5,257 nt of DNA, taken from positions 1 to 5,257 of the forward strand of contig JAHHTL010000067.1 of assembly GCA_020024635.1 (NCBI GenBank), in the 5' to 3' direction. This document shows, in pieces, positions 1 through 5,257 of this stretch. The DNA is from Ruminococcus sp. (GTDB taxonomy: Bacteria > Bacillota > Clostridia > Lachnospirales > Lachnospiraceae). The position numbers were made by a program, and so were the translations under genes. Position 1 is the first letter of the stretch, and each line of letters starts with the position of its first letter. The notes beneath the pieces are model-generated. The model was given only the letters and a program-made list of their open reading frames with translations, made no database searches and was not told the origin of the DNA.

Positions 1-20
1 GAGAGGCATAAAAGAGGAAG

Positions 21-54
21 AAGGAGTTGGACATGGTAAGTCTGGCTCCTTTTT
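21..54 (+). terminator. Rho-independent terminator of an upstream plus-strand gene
   Basis: The arm AAGGAGTTGGAC (21-32) pairs with GTCTGGCTCCTT (40-51) over 12 positions, counting three G-U wobbles, around a 7-nt loop (33-39), and runs into a T stretch at 50-54. This is the classic form of an intrinsic terminator and implies a gene ending just left of the window. One frame has a TAA at 9-11 that could be its stop, but only two codons precede it, so no partial CDS is called. Confidence 0.8.
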
Positions 55-62
55 GTATTATG

Positions 63-71
63 TGTTATAGT
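63..71 (+). promoter_or_regulatory. Possible extended -10 promoter for the acetyltransferase gene
   Basis: TGTTATAGT (63-71) fits an extended -10 (TGnTATAAT with one mismatch). No convincing -35 lies 16-18 bp upstream, because that space is taken by the terminator stem. TACAAT at 72-77 is an overlapping alternative and shares the string TACAATAAGTA with the promoter at the right edge of the window. A promoter is expected here, since transcription from the left is terminated, but which hexamer is used is uncertain. Confidence 0.35.
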
Positions 72-141
72 TACAATAAGTATAGCATTATCCCTTTTGG
101 AATAATATGTTCAGCTAGACTTACGGAGAAAAGGAGGTTAT

Positions 142-663
142 ATGATTCAACAAGCAGAAAAATTACAAGAATGTTTTGAGTTTAGACAGATTCGTCCAGA
201 AGAGGTGGAGCAGGCAATTGAGATTGAAGGAATTTGTTTTCCGCCAAATGAAGCCTGCTCTCCGAAGATGATGAGAGAAAGAATTGCAGAAGTACCAGAG
301 TTGTTTTTGGTCGCAGTAGAGAAAAAGACAGGAAAAGTAGCTGGATTTCTAAATGGAATTGCTACAGATGAAGAGAAGTTCCGAGATGAATTTTTTCAGG
401 ACGCAACACTGCATCAAAAAGAGGGAGCAAATGTAATGTTATTAGGGCTTGATGTTCTTCCCCAGTATAGAGGACAGGGACTGGCAACGGAAATTGTAAG
501 ACAGTACATAGAAAGAGAACAAAAGAATCATAGAAAGCTACTCTACTTAACTTGTTTGGATAACAAGATCAAGATGTATGAGAAAATGGGATTTGTAAAC
601 CTGGGAATTTCAAATTCAACCTGGGGTGGAGAAGCATGGTACGATATGAGTTATGCTCTTTAG
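142..663 (+). CDS. GNAT-family N-acetyltransferase, AANAT-like
   Basis: Predicted cytosolic acetyl-CoA-dependent N-acetyltransferase of 173 residues, a normal length for a single GNAT domain. The acetyl-CoA pyrophosphate-binding signature is LDVLPQYRGQGLA (residues 103-115, core Q108-Y-R-G-Q-G113). The C-terminal part has NKIKMYEKMGF (141-151), whose Tyr146 is at the usual general-acid position. The N-terminal part (EIEGICFPPNEACS, then PELFLVA) and the C-terminal part (WGGEAWYDM) recall the arylalkylamine N-acetyltransferase branch of GNATs. The two catalytic histidines of vertebrate AANAT appear to be replaced by hydrophobic residues near Met99 and Leu101, so the amine substrate cannot be inferred. 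The start is supported by AAGGAGG at about 131-137 with a short spacer before ATG 142. It is probably cotranscribed with the cupin gene 34 bp downstream. The family call is secure; substrate and physiological role are unknown. Confidence 0.92.
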   Translation: MIQQAEKLQECFEFRQIRPEEVEQAIEIEGICFPPNEACSPKMMRERIAEVPELFLVAVEKKTGKVAGFLNGIATDEEKFRDEFFQDATLHQKEGANVMLLGLDVLPQYRGQGLATEIVRQYIEREQKNHRKLLYLTCLDNKIKMYEKMGFVNLGISNSTWGGEAWYDMSYAL

Positions 664-697
664 GAAATGTAATAGAATTTAATTGGAGGGAAAAGAT

Positions 698-1180
698 ATG
701 AGACAGATTCAAGCACAACAATTGACAGCAGAGGCATTTTCACAATATGGTTCTTTTTATAACTTGGTAGAACCAAAAGGAAGTTCATTAGGTGGATTTT
801 TTAATGATAAGGTAGCGCTTCCGGTTTCTGGAAATGTGCCAGTCACATTTTCAAGTTTAGAAATGGAAAAGGCGGAGAAAATGATTGTAGATGCAGCAGA
901 GTATCATAATTACACAGGAGAGGGGATTCTTCCACTAGACGATGATGTAGTAATTCATGTGGCGCCACCGACAAAAGAGCCAGTTCCACATCTTACAGAA
1001 GCATTTATCGTGCCAAAAGGCACTGTTGTCAAATTAAATACAGGGGTGTGGCATTTAGCACCAATGCCGATTCATGAAAAACTTGCACATATTCTTATTG
1101 TACTTCCAGAGCGTGTATACAAAAATGATTGCATTGTTGTGGAATATAAGGAAGAAGATCAGATGGAAATTATACTATAA
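698..1180 (+). CDS. Ureidoglycolate lyase (AllA)-like cupin protein
   Basis: Predicted 160-residue single-cupin cytosolic protein, the usual length of the ureidoglycolate lyase family. That family cleaves ureidoglycolate to glyoxylate and urea at the end of allantoin/purine breakdown. Family-like blocks are AFSQYG (residues 13-18), AEYHNYTGEG followed by LPLDDDVVIHVAPP (67-91), EAFIVPKGTVVKLNTGVWH (101-119) and the C-terminal LPERVYKNDC (136-145). These line up by eye with E. coli AllA (AFSAYG, AFI, NVWHHPL, SDNCD). The ATG at 698 is chosen because GGAGGG (685-690) lies 7 nt before it; the in-frame TTG at 683 lies upstream of this site and would leave it without one. It lies downstream of the acetyltransferase, probably in the same transcript. 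No other allantoin or purine genes are in the window, so the actual substrate may differ from ureidoglycolate. Confidence 0.8.
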   Translation: MRQIQAQQLTAEAFSQYGSFYNLVEPKGSSLGGFFNDKVALPVSGNVPVTFSSLEMEKAEKMIVDAAEYHNYTGEGILPLDDDVVIHVAPPTKEPVPHLTEAFIVPKGTVVKLNTGVWHLAPMPIHEKLAHILIVLPERVYKNDCIVVEYKEEDQMEIIL

Positions 1181-1300
1181 ATGGTGCATGAGGTGTCTAT
1201 GGGAGAAATTAGGAAGAATGCCAGAGCATTTATAGAAATCGATGGGATCGACAAGTCCTGTATTCCAGTGGAAAAAGAAAGGGGATTTTATATCAAGTAA
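1181..1300 (+). other. 39-codon open frame abutting the cupin gene; small gene or gene remnant
   Basis: An ATG at 1181 follows the cupin TAA (1178-1180) with no gap and in the same frame, then runs 39 sense codons to tandem stops TAA TAA (1298-1303). The predicted peptide begins MVHEVSMGEIRKNARAF and ends GFYIK; I do not recognise it. It has no transmembrane stretch and no obvious signal peptide. There is no good ribosome binding site for the ATG at 1181. An internal ATG at 1199 has GAGGTG (1190-1195) only 3 nt upstream, which is too close for efficient use. Translation could occur by reinitiation after the cupin stop. It may equally be the residue of a longer decayed gene or a chance frame. 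The double stop and the hairpin 5 nt after it mildly favour a real gene end. Confidence 0.3.
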
Positions 1301-1307
1301 TAAGGAT

Positions 1308-1353
1308 AACAATATATAGTGTGAAAAATCTGTGATTTCAACTATATATTGTT
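1308..1353 (+). repeat. Long AT-rich inverted repeat / hairpin between the cupin and trxB
   Basis: AACAATATATAGT (1308-1320) and ACTATATATTGTT (1341-1353) are perfect 13-bp inverted repeats. The stem continues inward with TGAAA (1322-1326) pairing to TTTCA (1336-1340) after a single bulged G, leaving a short internal loop. It sits 5 nt after the tandem stops of the 39-codon frame and 7 nt before the trxB -35 box. It may terminate the upstream transcript, but the following bases (GGTTTCGTTG) are not a clean T run, so termination would be weak. A protein-binding operator for the trxB promoter is an alternative. The structure is certain; the function is not. Confidence 0.7.
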
Positions 1354-1360
1354 GGTTTCG

Positions 1361-1389
1361 TTGACAAGAACAGGGGCAGATGCTAAAAT
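1361..1389 (+). promoter_or_regulatory. Sigma-A-type promoter of trxB
   Basis: A perfect -35 TTGACA (1361-1366) is separated by 17 bp from -10 TAAAAT (1384-1389), which carries the extended element TGC (1381-1383). Transcription should start near 1396, giving a leader of about 97 nt before trxB. This is the best promoter match in the window and shows that trxB can be transcribed independently of the upstream genes. Confidence 0.85.
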
Positions 1390-1395
1390 GAGCTT

Positions 1396-1460
1396 AGACT
1401 TTCATAAAAGAAAGTTTCATGGGAATCATATTTGGTAGCAGTTTCAAAAAAGAAACGTTT
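1396..1460 (+). promoter_or_regulatory. trxB leader with two similar stem-loops
   Basis: The first stem-loop pairs ACTTTC (1398-1403) with GAAAGT (1410-1415) and can extend to 1396/1417, so it would begin at the predicted 5' end of the mRNA. The second pairs GTTTC (1441-1445) with GAAAC (1452-1456) around an all-A loop. The two lie in a near-direct repeat: TTTCATAAAAGAAAGTTT at 1400-1417 and TTTCAAAAAAGAAACGTTT at 1442-1460, differing by one substitution and one inserted base. A 5' stem-loop can stabilise mRNA; a regulatory role is only inference. It matches no riboswitch class I recognise. Confidence 0.4.
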
Positions 1461-1492
1461 GGGACTGTTGTAGAAAAGGAGAGTATTTTAAT

Positions 1493-2401
1493 ATGTATGA
1501 TATTGGAATTATTGGCGGCGGAACAGCCGGAATGACAGCGGCGATCTACGGACAGAGAGCTGGAAAGAAGACAATTATTCTTGAAAATAGAAATTTTGGT
1601 GGACAGATTACAGCGTCTCATAAGGTGGAGAATTACCCAGGGATTCCAAGCATCAGTGGAACAGAGTATTCCATGGGATTATTGGATCAGGCAACTAAAT
1701 TAGGGGTAGAGACAGCGATGGCACAGGTGACAGGCATTCGTGATGAAGATGGATACAAAGTGATCATGACTTCCGATAAAGAGTATGAATGTAAAACAGT
1801 CATTATCGCCACAGGTGTGACACATAGACATATGGGCATTGAAAAGGAAATTCAGTTAACAGGAGCAGGTGTTTCTTACTGTGCAACTTGTGATGGAGCT
1901 TTTTTCAAAGGCAGAGATGTAGCGGTGATCGGTGGAGGTAACACAGCACTTCAAGATGCCGAGTTCCTTTCTAATTATTGCAACAAAGTCTATATTGTAC
2001 ACAGAAGAGATGAGTTCAGAGGGGATCACAGTCTTGTAGAAATTTTAAAAGCAAAAGATAACATTGAGTTTGTATTAAGTGCAACAGTAAAAGATATCTT
2101 AGGAGAGTTTATGGTAGAAGGACTTCTTCTCAATGATAAGAAAACCGGAGAGGATATTAAGCTTGATGTATCAGGAGTGTTTGTGGCAATCGGACAGATT
2201 CCACAAAATGAGATTTTTGCAGATTATGTAAAATTGGATGATGCAGGATTTATCCTTGCAGCGGAGGATTGTATGACATCCCATCCAGGAGTATATACAG
2301 CAGGAGATTGTCGAACAAAAGAAGTTCGCCAGCTGACAACCGCAGCAGCAGATGGTTCCGTAGCCGCTCTTGCCGCATGTAAGTATCTTGCCACATTGTA
2401 A
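1493..2401 (+). CDS. trxB: Thioredoxin reductase (NADPH, FAD-dependent)
   Basis: Cytosolic flavoenzyme that passes electrons from NADPH through FAD and a redox-active disulfide to thioredoxin, for thiol homeostasis and oxidative-stress defence. The 302 residues are slightly short for the family (about 310-320) but complete. The N-terminal FAD-binding Rossmann motif is IIGGGTAGMTAA (residues 6-17). The redox motif is CATCDG (Cys130, Cys133). The NADPH-binding domain has VIGGGNTA (145-152) and the 2'-phosphate-binding HRRDEFR (170-176), supporting NADPH rather than a ferredoxin-dependent variant lacking these motifs. The C-terminal FAD motif is GVYTAGDCR (266-274), followed by the QLTTAAADG block (280-288). 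AAGGAG at 1476-1481 lies 11 nt before the ATG, a rather long spacer. It has its own strong promoter (1361-1389) and a terminator right after its stop, so it is likely monocistronic. No thioredoxin gene is adjacent. Confidence 0.96.
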   Translation: MYDIGIIGGGTAGMTAAIYGQRAGKKTIILENRNFGGQITASHKVENYPGIPSISGTEYSMGLLDQATKLGVETAMAQVTGIRDEDGYKVIMTSDKEYECKTVIIATGVTHRHMGIEKEIQLTGAGVSYCATCDGAFFKGRDVAVIGGGNTALQDAEFLSNYCNKVYIVHRRDEFRGDHSLVEILKAKDNIEFVLSATVKDILGEFMVEGLLLNDKKTGEDIKLDVSGVFVAIGQIPQNEIFADYVKLDDAGFILAAEDCMTSHPGVYTAGDCRTKEVRQLTTAAADGSVAALAACKYLATL

Positions 2402-2414
2402 ACAATGAAAAAAT

Positions 2415-2463
2415 AAGGACAGACTTTTTGAGAGGTAATATCTTTCAAAAGTTTGTCCTTTTT
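2415..2463 (+). terminator. Bidirectional hairpin terminator between convergent genes
   Basis: AAGGACA (2415-2421) pairs with TGTCCTT (2454-2460). The stem continues as a long imperfect helix (ACTTTTTGAGAG with CTTTCAAAAGT, one bulge and wobbles) around a short loop near 2435-2441. It is followed by TTTTT (2459-2463) on the plus strand, which terminates trxB. On the minus strand the same hairpin is followed by a T-rich run (complement of the A run at 2408-2413), so it can also end the minus-strand transcript whose last gene stops at 2466. Confidence 0.85.
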
Positions 2464-2465
2464 GA

Positions 2466-2966
2466 TTACTCGGAAATGAATTTTCTTCCCATCCATGTTT
2501 TCATATGTTCTTGCATACGAGAATCTGGTTCTAAAAGTATTTTACATTTTTTTTGGTTTATCAAGAGATGTAATTCATATACTTTGGCAGAAGGCTGACG
2601 AGAGGTAAAATTCCACTCTTTTTCCGCGTGGTAAGAATTTAGCTCGGAGGAGCCTTGTGGAGCCATAATTTCTGCATCCCGTAAATTAAAGGAGAGAAGT
2701 GATTTTCTCTTTTCTTTATTGTAAATGATGTCAATCTGCATGTCGTGATTTAATAGTGCATATTCATATTCGACTTTCAGACGTGGAAAGACAAAAGTGT
2801 GTAAGACAAATCCCAGAAGTAAGGTGACAGGGATGACAAGAAAACCGAAAAAGATAAATCCAACAAAAGTTAGTAAAACTAAAGCGAAAATCGATAGAAT
2901 ACGTATGATCATATCTAGGGGACGTGGCTTTCTCGCCACAAGTTGCTCGTAAAATGAATCGTTCAT
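2466..2966 (-). CDS. Small two-helix membrane protein of unknown function, DUF6106-like
   Basis: A 166-residue protein with a short hydrophilic N-terminus (MNDSFYEQLVARKPRP), two adjacent hydrophobic segments at about residues 19-41 and 43-60, then a soluble domain of about 105 residues. The soluble part is probably cytoplasmic, since positive charges precede the first helix and the helices would form a hairpin. It reads as alternating strands (VEYEYALLNHDMQIDIIYN, then KVYELHLLIN, then KCKILLEPDSRM) and ends MGRKFISE. The layout and the N-terminal LVARKP and late EPD..M motifs recall the DUF6106 family of Clostridia, a recollection not checked by search. There are no catalytic motifs and the function is unknown. 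AAAGGAG (complement of 2977-2983) lies 10 nt before ATG 2966, just upstream of the regulator's stop codon (2970-2972). The 3-bp gap between the genes indicates an operon with probable translational coupling. Confidence 0.75.
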   Translation of the reverse strand: MNDSFYEQLVARKPRPLDMIIRILSIFALVLLTFVGFIFFGFLVIPVTLLLGFVLHTFVFPRLKVEYEYALLNHDMQIDIIYNKEKRKSLLSFNLRDAEIMAPQGSSELNSYHAEKEWNFTSRQPSAKVYELHLLINQKKCKILLEPDSRMQEHMKTWMGRKFISE

Positions 2967-2969
2967 AGA

Positions 2970-3878
2970 TTAAAGACTCCTTTCTGTCTGTAAAAAATTG
3001 ATTGTCATAATGGCAATCTTAAAAGTCATTGCATCTTCAAACTTACGAAGATCAAGGCCGGTATGTTTTTCAATCTGTTCCAATCGATAGATTAACGTGT
3101 TTCTATGCATATGAAGCTGTCTGGATGTTTCGGCGATATTTAGGTTGTTTTGGAAAAATTTATTCACCGTTTGCATTGTTTCATCATCAAATGCATGAGG
3201 AACATGTTTTCCAAAAATTTCTACTAAAAAATCTTCACATACATGAATAGGCAAATCATAAATCAGTCTTCCAATTCCAAGATGGTCGGAAGGAAAGATG
3301 GTATGCTCGGAATAAAAAATACATCCAACCTTCAAAGCAAGAGAAGTATCTTGATAGGCCTGTGACAATTCACTCAAGGAATGGCAAAGCTTACTGTAGG
3401 AAATATGTACAGAAGCAAGTGCTTCGGTATTGAGTGTATCTACAATCATATGTGCCGTAGATAAAGCGTCTTCTTTTGAAAAAGAAGAGGGCTCTTGCTG
3501 AATCATGGCAAGGGTATATTCGTTCATGCGAACAAGTTCGCAATGAGAAGGAATAGGAAAGAGTTGCCTTAAGATTTCAGAAAATGCATCGTCTATGGGA
3601 GTTTTACATTTGATCAAATAGAGAATGCGCGTTGCTTCATTTGCAATATGAAAGTGTTTGGATTGTTCAAGAAGATCAGAAGAACGAATCTGACCAGATA
3701 GCAAATTCTTCAGAAAATGTTTCTTATTATATTTTTCTTTATACGCAAGAGTAAGGTGATGAATTTGATCGAATGCGAAGGTCTGTTCTTCTAAAGTATC
3801 CGCTTGAATTTGAAAGGTTAGACCGGTAAGTTTCTTTAATTCATCTAATGCTTTTGTAAGTTCTGGTGTGTAGTCCAT
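2970..3878 (-). CDS. CdaR/PucR-family transcriptional regulator
   Basis: A 302-residue protein with the typical C-terminal helix-turn-helix of the CdaR/PucR (HTH_30) family. Residues about 236-290 include NLNIAETSRQLHMHRNTLIYRLE, written here in parts as NLNIAETSRQLH (246-257) and MHRNTLIYRLEQIE (257-270), followed by the family-typical GLDLRKFEDA (274-283). The central region (about 85-200) resembles the degenerate GGDEF-like domain of these proteins, with no GGDEF active-site motif. Family members activate genes for sugar diacids, purines or other carbon sources. No dedicated effector domain is recognisable in the roughly 80-residue N-terminus, so the ligand is unknown. ATG 3878 is chosen because AGGAG (complement of 3887-3891) lies 8 nt upstream; the in-frame TTG at 3896 precedes that site. 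It lies downstream of ugpC behind a terminator-like hairpin, with no clear promoter in between, so read-through is likely. Control of sugar uptake is an inference. Confidence 0.85.
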   Translation of the reverse strand: MDYTPELTKALDELKKLTGLTFQIQADTLEEQTFAFDQIHHLTLAYKEKYNKKHFLKNLLSGQIRSSDLLEQSKHFHIANEATRILYLIKCKTPIDDAFSEILRQLFPIPSHCELVRMNEYTLAMIQQEPSSFSKEDALSTAHMIVDTLNTEALASVHISYSKLCHSLSELSQAYQDTSLALKVGCIFYSEHTIFPSDHLGIGRLIYDLPIHVCEDFLVEIFGKHVPHAFDDETMQTVNKFFQNNLNIAETSRQLHMHRNTLIYRLEQIEKHTGLDLRKFEDAMTFKIAIMTINFLQTERSL

Positions 3879-3900
3879 TCGAGAATCTCCTATCAATCAA

Positions 3901-3939
3901 ATAAAAGAATCAAAGGGCCGCACTTACAAGTACAGCCCC
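3901..3939 (-). terminator. Hairpin terminator/attenuator downstream of ugpC
   Basis: On the minus strand GGGGCTGTACT (complement of 3929-3939) pairs with AGTGCGGCCCT (complement of 3914-3924) over 11 positions including three wobbles, with a 4-nt loop. It is followed by a T-rich stretch (TTGATTCTTTTATTT). The form fits an intrinsic terminator ending the ugpC transcript. The regulator gene begins only about 36 nt beyond the stem, so partial read-through may set its lower expression. Confidence 0.7.
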
Positions 3940-3966
3940 TCTTTCTGTTGTCTTTATTTTAAATGA

Positions 3967-5079
3967 TTAGTTTGTAATCGTCAACTCTGTTTCTTTGTCG
4001 AATAAGTGAATTTTTTCCATATCAAGTGCAAATAAAGCGGAATCTCCGGCTCTCAATGATGTACGTGGATTTACGCGGGCTGTCATCTGTGTACCTTCTA
4101 CGTCAAAGTATAAGAATACTTCTGCTCCAAGTAACTCGTAAACTTTAATTGTAGAGCTAATTACACTGTCAGGAGAATTTGCGATAAATGCCTGTGAATC
4201 GTGTACATCTTCTGGACGGATACCAAGAACAACTGTTTTTCCGTTATATCCACCATCAATTAGTGCTTGTTTCTTAGAAGCAGGAACTTTTAATACGTGC
4301 TGTCCAACTGTAAGAGTTGCTTCCTCTCCGTTAAGATTTACAACAGCGTCCATAAAGTTCATCTGTGGTGAACCGATAAATCCAGCAACAAACAAGTTGC
4401 ATGGTGTGTTATAGAGGTTCTGAGGTGTGTCTACCTGTTGAACAACTCCGGCTTTCATAACTACGATTCTAGTACCAAGTGTCATAGCTTCTGTCTGGTC
4501 GTGTGTAACGTAGATGATTGTTGCACCAAGATTTTTATGAAGTTTAGAAATCTCGATACGCATCTGAACACGAAGTTTTGCATCCAAGTTGGAAAGTGGT
4601 TCATCCATAAGGAATACTTTAGGGTTACGAACAATTGCACGTCCCATAGCAACACGCTGTCTTTGTCCACCAGATAATGCTTTTGGTTTACGATCTAATA
4701 ATTGTTCAAGATCAAGAATTCTGGCAGCTTCACGAACTTTTTTGTCGATTTCAGCTTTTGGAACTTTACGAAGTTTTAATCCAAATGCCATGTTATCGTA
4801 AACAGTCATGTGTGGATAAAGTGCATAGTTCTGGAAAACCATAGCGATGTCGCGGTCTTTTGGCTCAACATCGTTCATAACTTTTCCATCGATTTCTAAA
4901 GTACCACCTGAAATGTCTTCTAGTCCTGCTACCATACGAAGAGTAGTTGATTTACCACAACCAGAAGGTCCTACGAAAATGATAAATTCTTTATCGTCAA
5001 TATCAAGATTAAAATCTTTTACTGCGTGAAATCCATTTGGATAAATTTTTTGAATCCCTTTTAATGATAAACTTGCCAT
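3967..5079 (-). CDS. ugpC: ABC sugar-importer ATP-binding protein, UgpC/MsmK/MalK family
   Basis: ATPase subunit of CUT1-type carbohydrate importers, working as a dimer on the cytoplasmic face of the membrane permeases. At 370 residues it has the full family length. In order: A-loop Tyr13, Walker A GPSGCGKST (37-45), Q-loop Gln83 in VFQNYALYPHMTV, ABC signature LSGGQRQR (135-142), Walker B VFLMDE (155-160), D-loop SNLD (163-166) and switch His193 in VTHDQTEAMT. A C-terminal regulatory OB/TOBE region spans about 235-370 (GIRPEDV at 286-292). ATG 5079 is preceded by AGGAGG (complement of 5086-5091) at 6 nt. No permease or binding protein is adjacent, so it may be a shared ATPase serving several transporters, as shown for MsmK in streptococci and MsmX in Bacillus. 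The symbol reflects common annotation, not proven glycerol-3-phosphate transport; msmK would be equally apt. Confidence 0.95.
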   Translation of the reverse strand: MASLSLKGIQKIYPNGFHAVKDFNLDIDDKEFIIFVGPSGCGKSTTLRMVAGLEDISGGTLEIDGKVMNDVEPKDRDIAMVFQNYALYPHMTVYDNMAFGLKLRKVPKAEIDKKVREAARILDLEQLLDRKPKALSGGQRQRVAMGRAIVRNPKVFLMDEPLSNLDAKLRVQMRIEISKLHKNLGATIIYVTHDQTEAMTLGTRIVVMKAGVVQQVDTPQNLYNTPCNLFVAGFIGSPQMNFMDAVVNLNGEEATLTVGQHVLKVPASKKQALIDGGYNGKTVVLGIRPEDVHDSQAFIANSPDSVISSTIKVYELLGAEVFLYFDVEGTQMTARVNPRTSLRAGDSALFALDMEKIHLFDKETELTITN

Positions 5080-5119
5080 GTTGTTCCTCCTAATATTTCA
5101 TACGTTATTGTCTGTAATT

Positions 5120-5148
5120 AGTATAGTGGATGTAGTGGTTTGAAACAA
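5120..5148 (-). promoter_or_regulatory. Likely promoter of ugpC
   Basis: On the minus strand -10 TATACT (complement of 5120-5125) lies 17 bp from a weak -35 TTGTTT (complement of 5143-5148). Transcription would start near 5113, giving a leader of about 33 nt. A run of T on this strand (complement of A at 5163-5170) lies upstream and could act as an UP-like element. The -10 is good, the -35 poor (TTG only), which may mean activator-assisted initiation. Confidence 0.55.
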
Positions 5149-5203
5149 TGTCACGAGTAACCAAAAAAAAGAAGAGAAAGTGTACATAACGACTAATGGT
5201 AGA

Positions 5204-5232
5204 TTGACGAAAAGAAAGTTTTCCGCTACAAT
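5204..5232 (+). promoter_or_regulatory. Plus-strand promoter for a divergent gene beyond the right edge
   Basis: TTGACG (5204-5209) and TACAAT (5227-5232) each match the consensus at five of six positions and are separated by exactly 17 bp. Transcription would start near 5239 and leave the window. No coding start is visible in the remaining bases. The 178 bp between ugpC and the window end otherwise hold only the ugpC ribosome binding site and promoter. Confidence 0.7.
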
Positions 5233-5257
5233 AAGTACATTGAATTTTGAAAGAAAA

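Noticed and set aside
683..697. Upstream TTG start for the cupin gene
   Set aside because: This TTG lies before the ribosome binding site; ATG 698 is correctly spaced from GGAGGG.
1394..1621. Minus-strand open frame over the trxB leader and N-terminus
   Set aside because: It overlaps the clear FAD-binding motif of trxB on the other strand, resembles no known family and lies over the trxB leader hairpins.
2224..2496. Minus-strand open frame over the trxB C-terminus
   Set aside because: It is antisense to the conserved GVYTAGD region of trxB and crosses the terminator; a shadow frame.
3029..3250. Plus-strand open frame inside the regulator gene
   Set aside because: It is antisense to the conserved helix-turn-helix region and has no family resemblance.
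3879..3896. Upstream TTG start for the regulator
   Set aside because: The AGGAG at 3887-3891 lies inside this extension and is ideally placed for ATG 3878.
4438..5029. Several short open frames within ugpC on both strands
   Set aside because: They are antisense or out-of-frame shadows of the conserved ABC ATPase motifs.
5141..5153. Possible catabolite-control (cre-like) site TGAAACAATGTCA at the ugpC promoter
   Set aside because: It is one base short of the cre length and lacks the central CG, so it is too weak to call.
5210..5221. AAAAGAAAGTTT shared with the trxB leader (1406-1417)
   Set aside because: A 12-base A-rich match is expected by chance in DNA this AT-rich, and here it falls inside a promoter spacer.

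Overview
The window looks like chromosomal DNA from a low-GC anaerobic Firmicute, most likely a gut Lachnospiraceae. This rests on the A/T-rich composition, strong AGGAGG-type ribosome binding sites, sigma-A style promoters, and the protein families present: a UgpC/MsmK sugar ABC ATPase, a small membrane protein resembling DUF6106, a CdaR/PucR-type regulator and a short CATC thioredoxin reductase. The genus is an inference from general resemblance.

Left half, plus strand. A rho-independent terminator at 21-54 closes a gene lying off the left edge. Next come an AANAT-like GNAT acetyltransferase (142-663) and, 34 bp later, a ureidoglycolate-lyase-like cupin (698-1180), probably one transcript. 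Directly after the cupin stop, in the same frame, lies a 39-codon open frame (1181-1300) ending in a double stop. It is followed by a long AT-rich hairpin with 13-bp perfect arms (1308-1353). A near-consensus promoter (TTGACA, 17 bp, extended -10) then drives trxB (1493-2401) through a leader of about 97 nt that holds two similar small hairpins. trxB ends at a strong hairpin terminator that appears to work in both directions.

Right half, minus strand, reading right to left. A promoter near 5120-5148 drives ugpC/msmK (3967-5079), the ATPase of CUT1-type sugar importers, with no permease or binding protein beside it. A terminator-like hairpin (3914-3939) separates it from a CdaR/PucR-type regulator (2970-3878). 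A two-helix membrane protein of unknown function (2466-2966) follows; its ribosome binding site lies just upstream of the regulator's stop codon, suggesting coupled translation. At the right edge a good plus-strand promoter (5204-5232) points out of the window towards a divergent gene that is not visible.

Overall this is a housekeeping/metabolic region: redox balance (trxB), sugar import energy (ugpC), a regulator and two accessory enzymes. I see no mobile element, CRISPR array, toxin-antitoxin pair, defence system, tRNA or rRNA. The items most worth checking are the 39-codon frame, the palindrome beside the trxB promoter and the repeated leader hairpins. None of them amounts to clear evidence for a new system.
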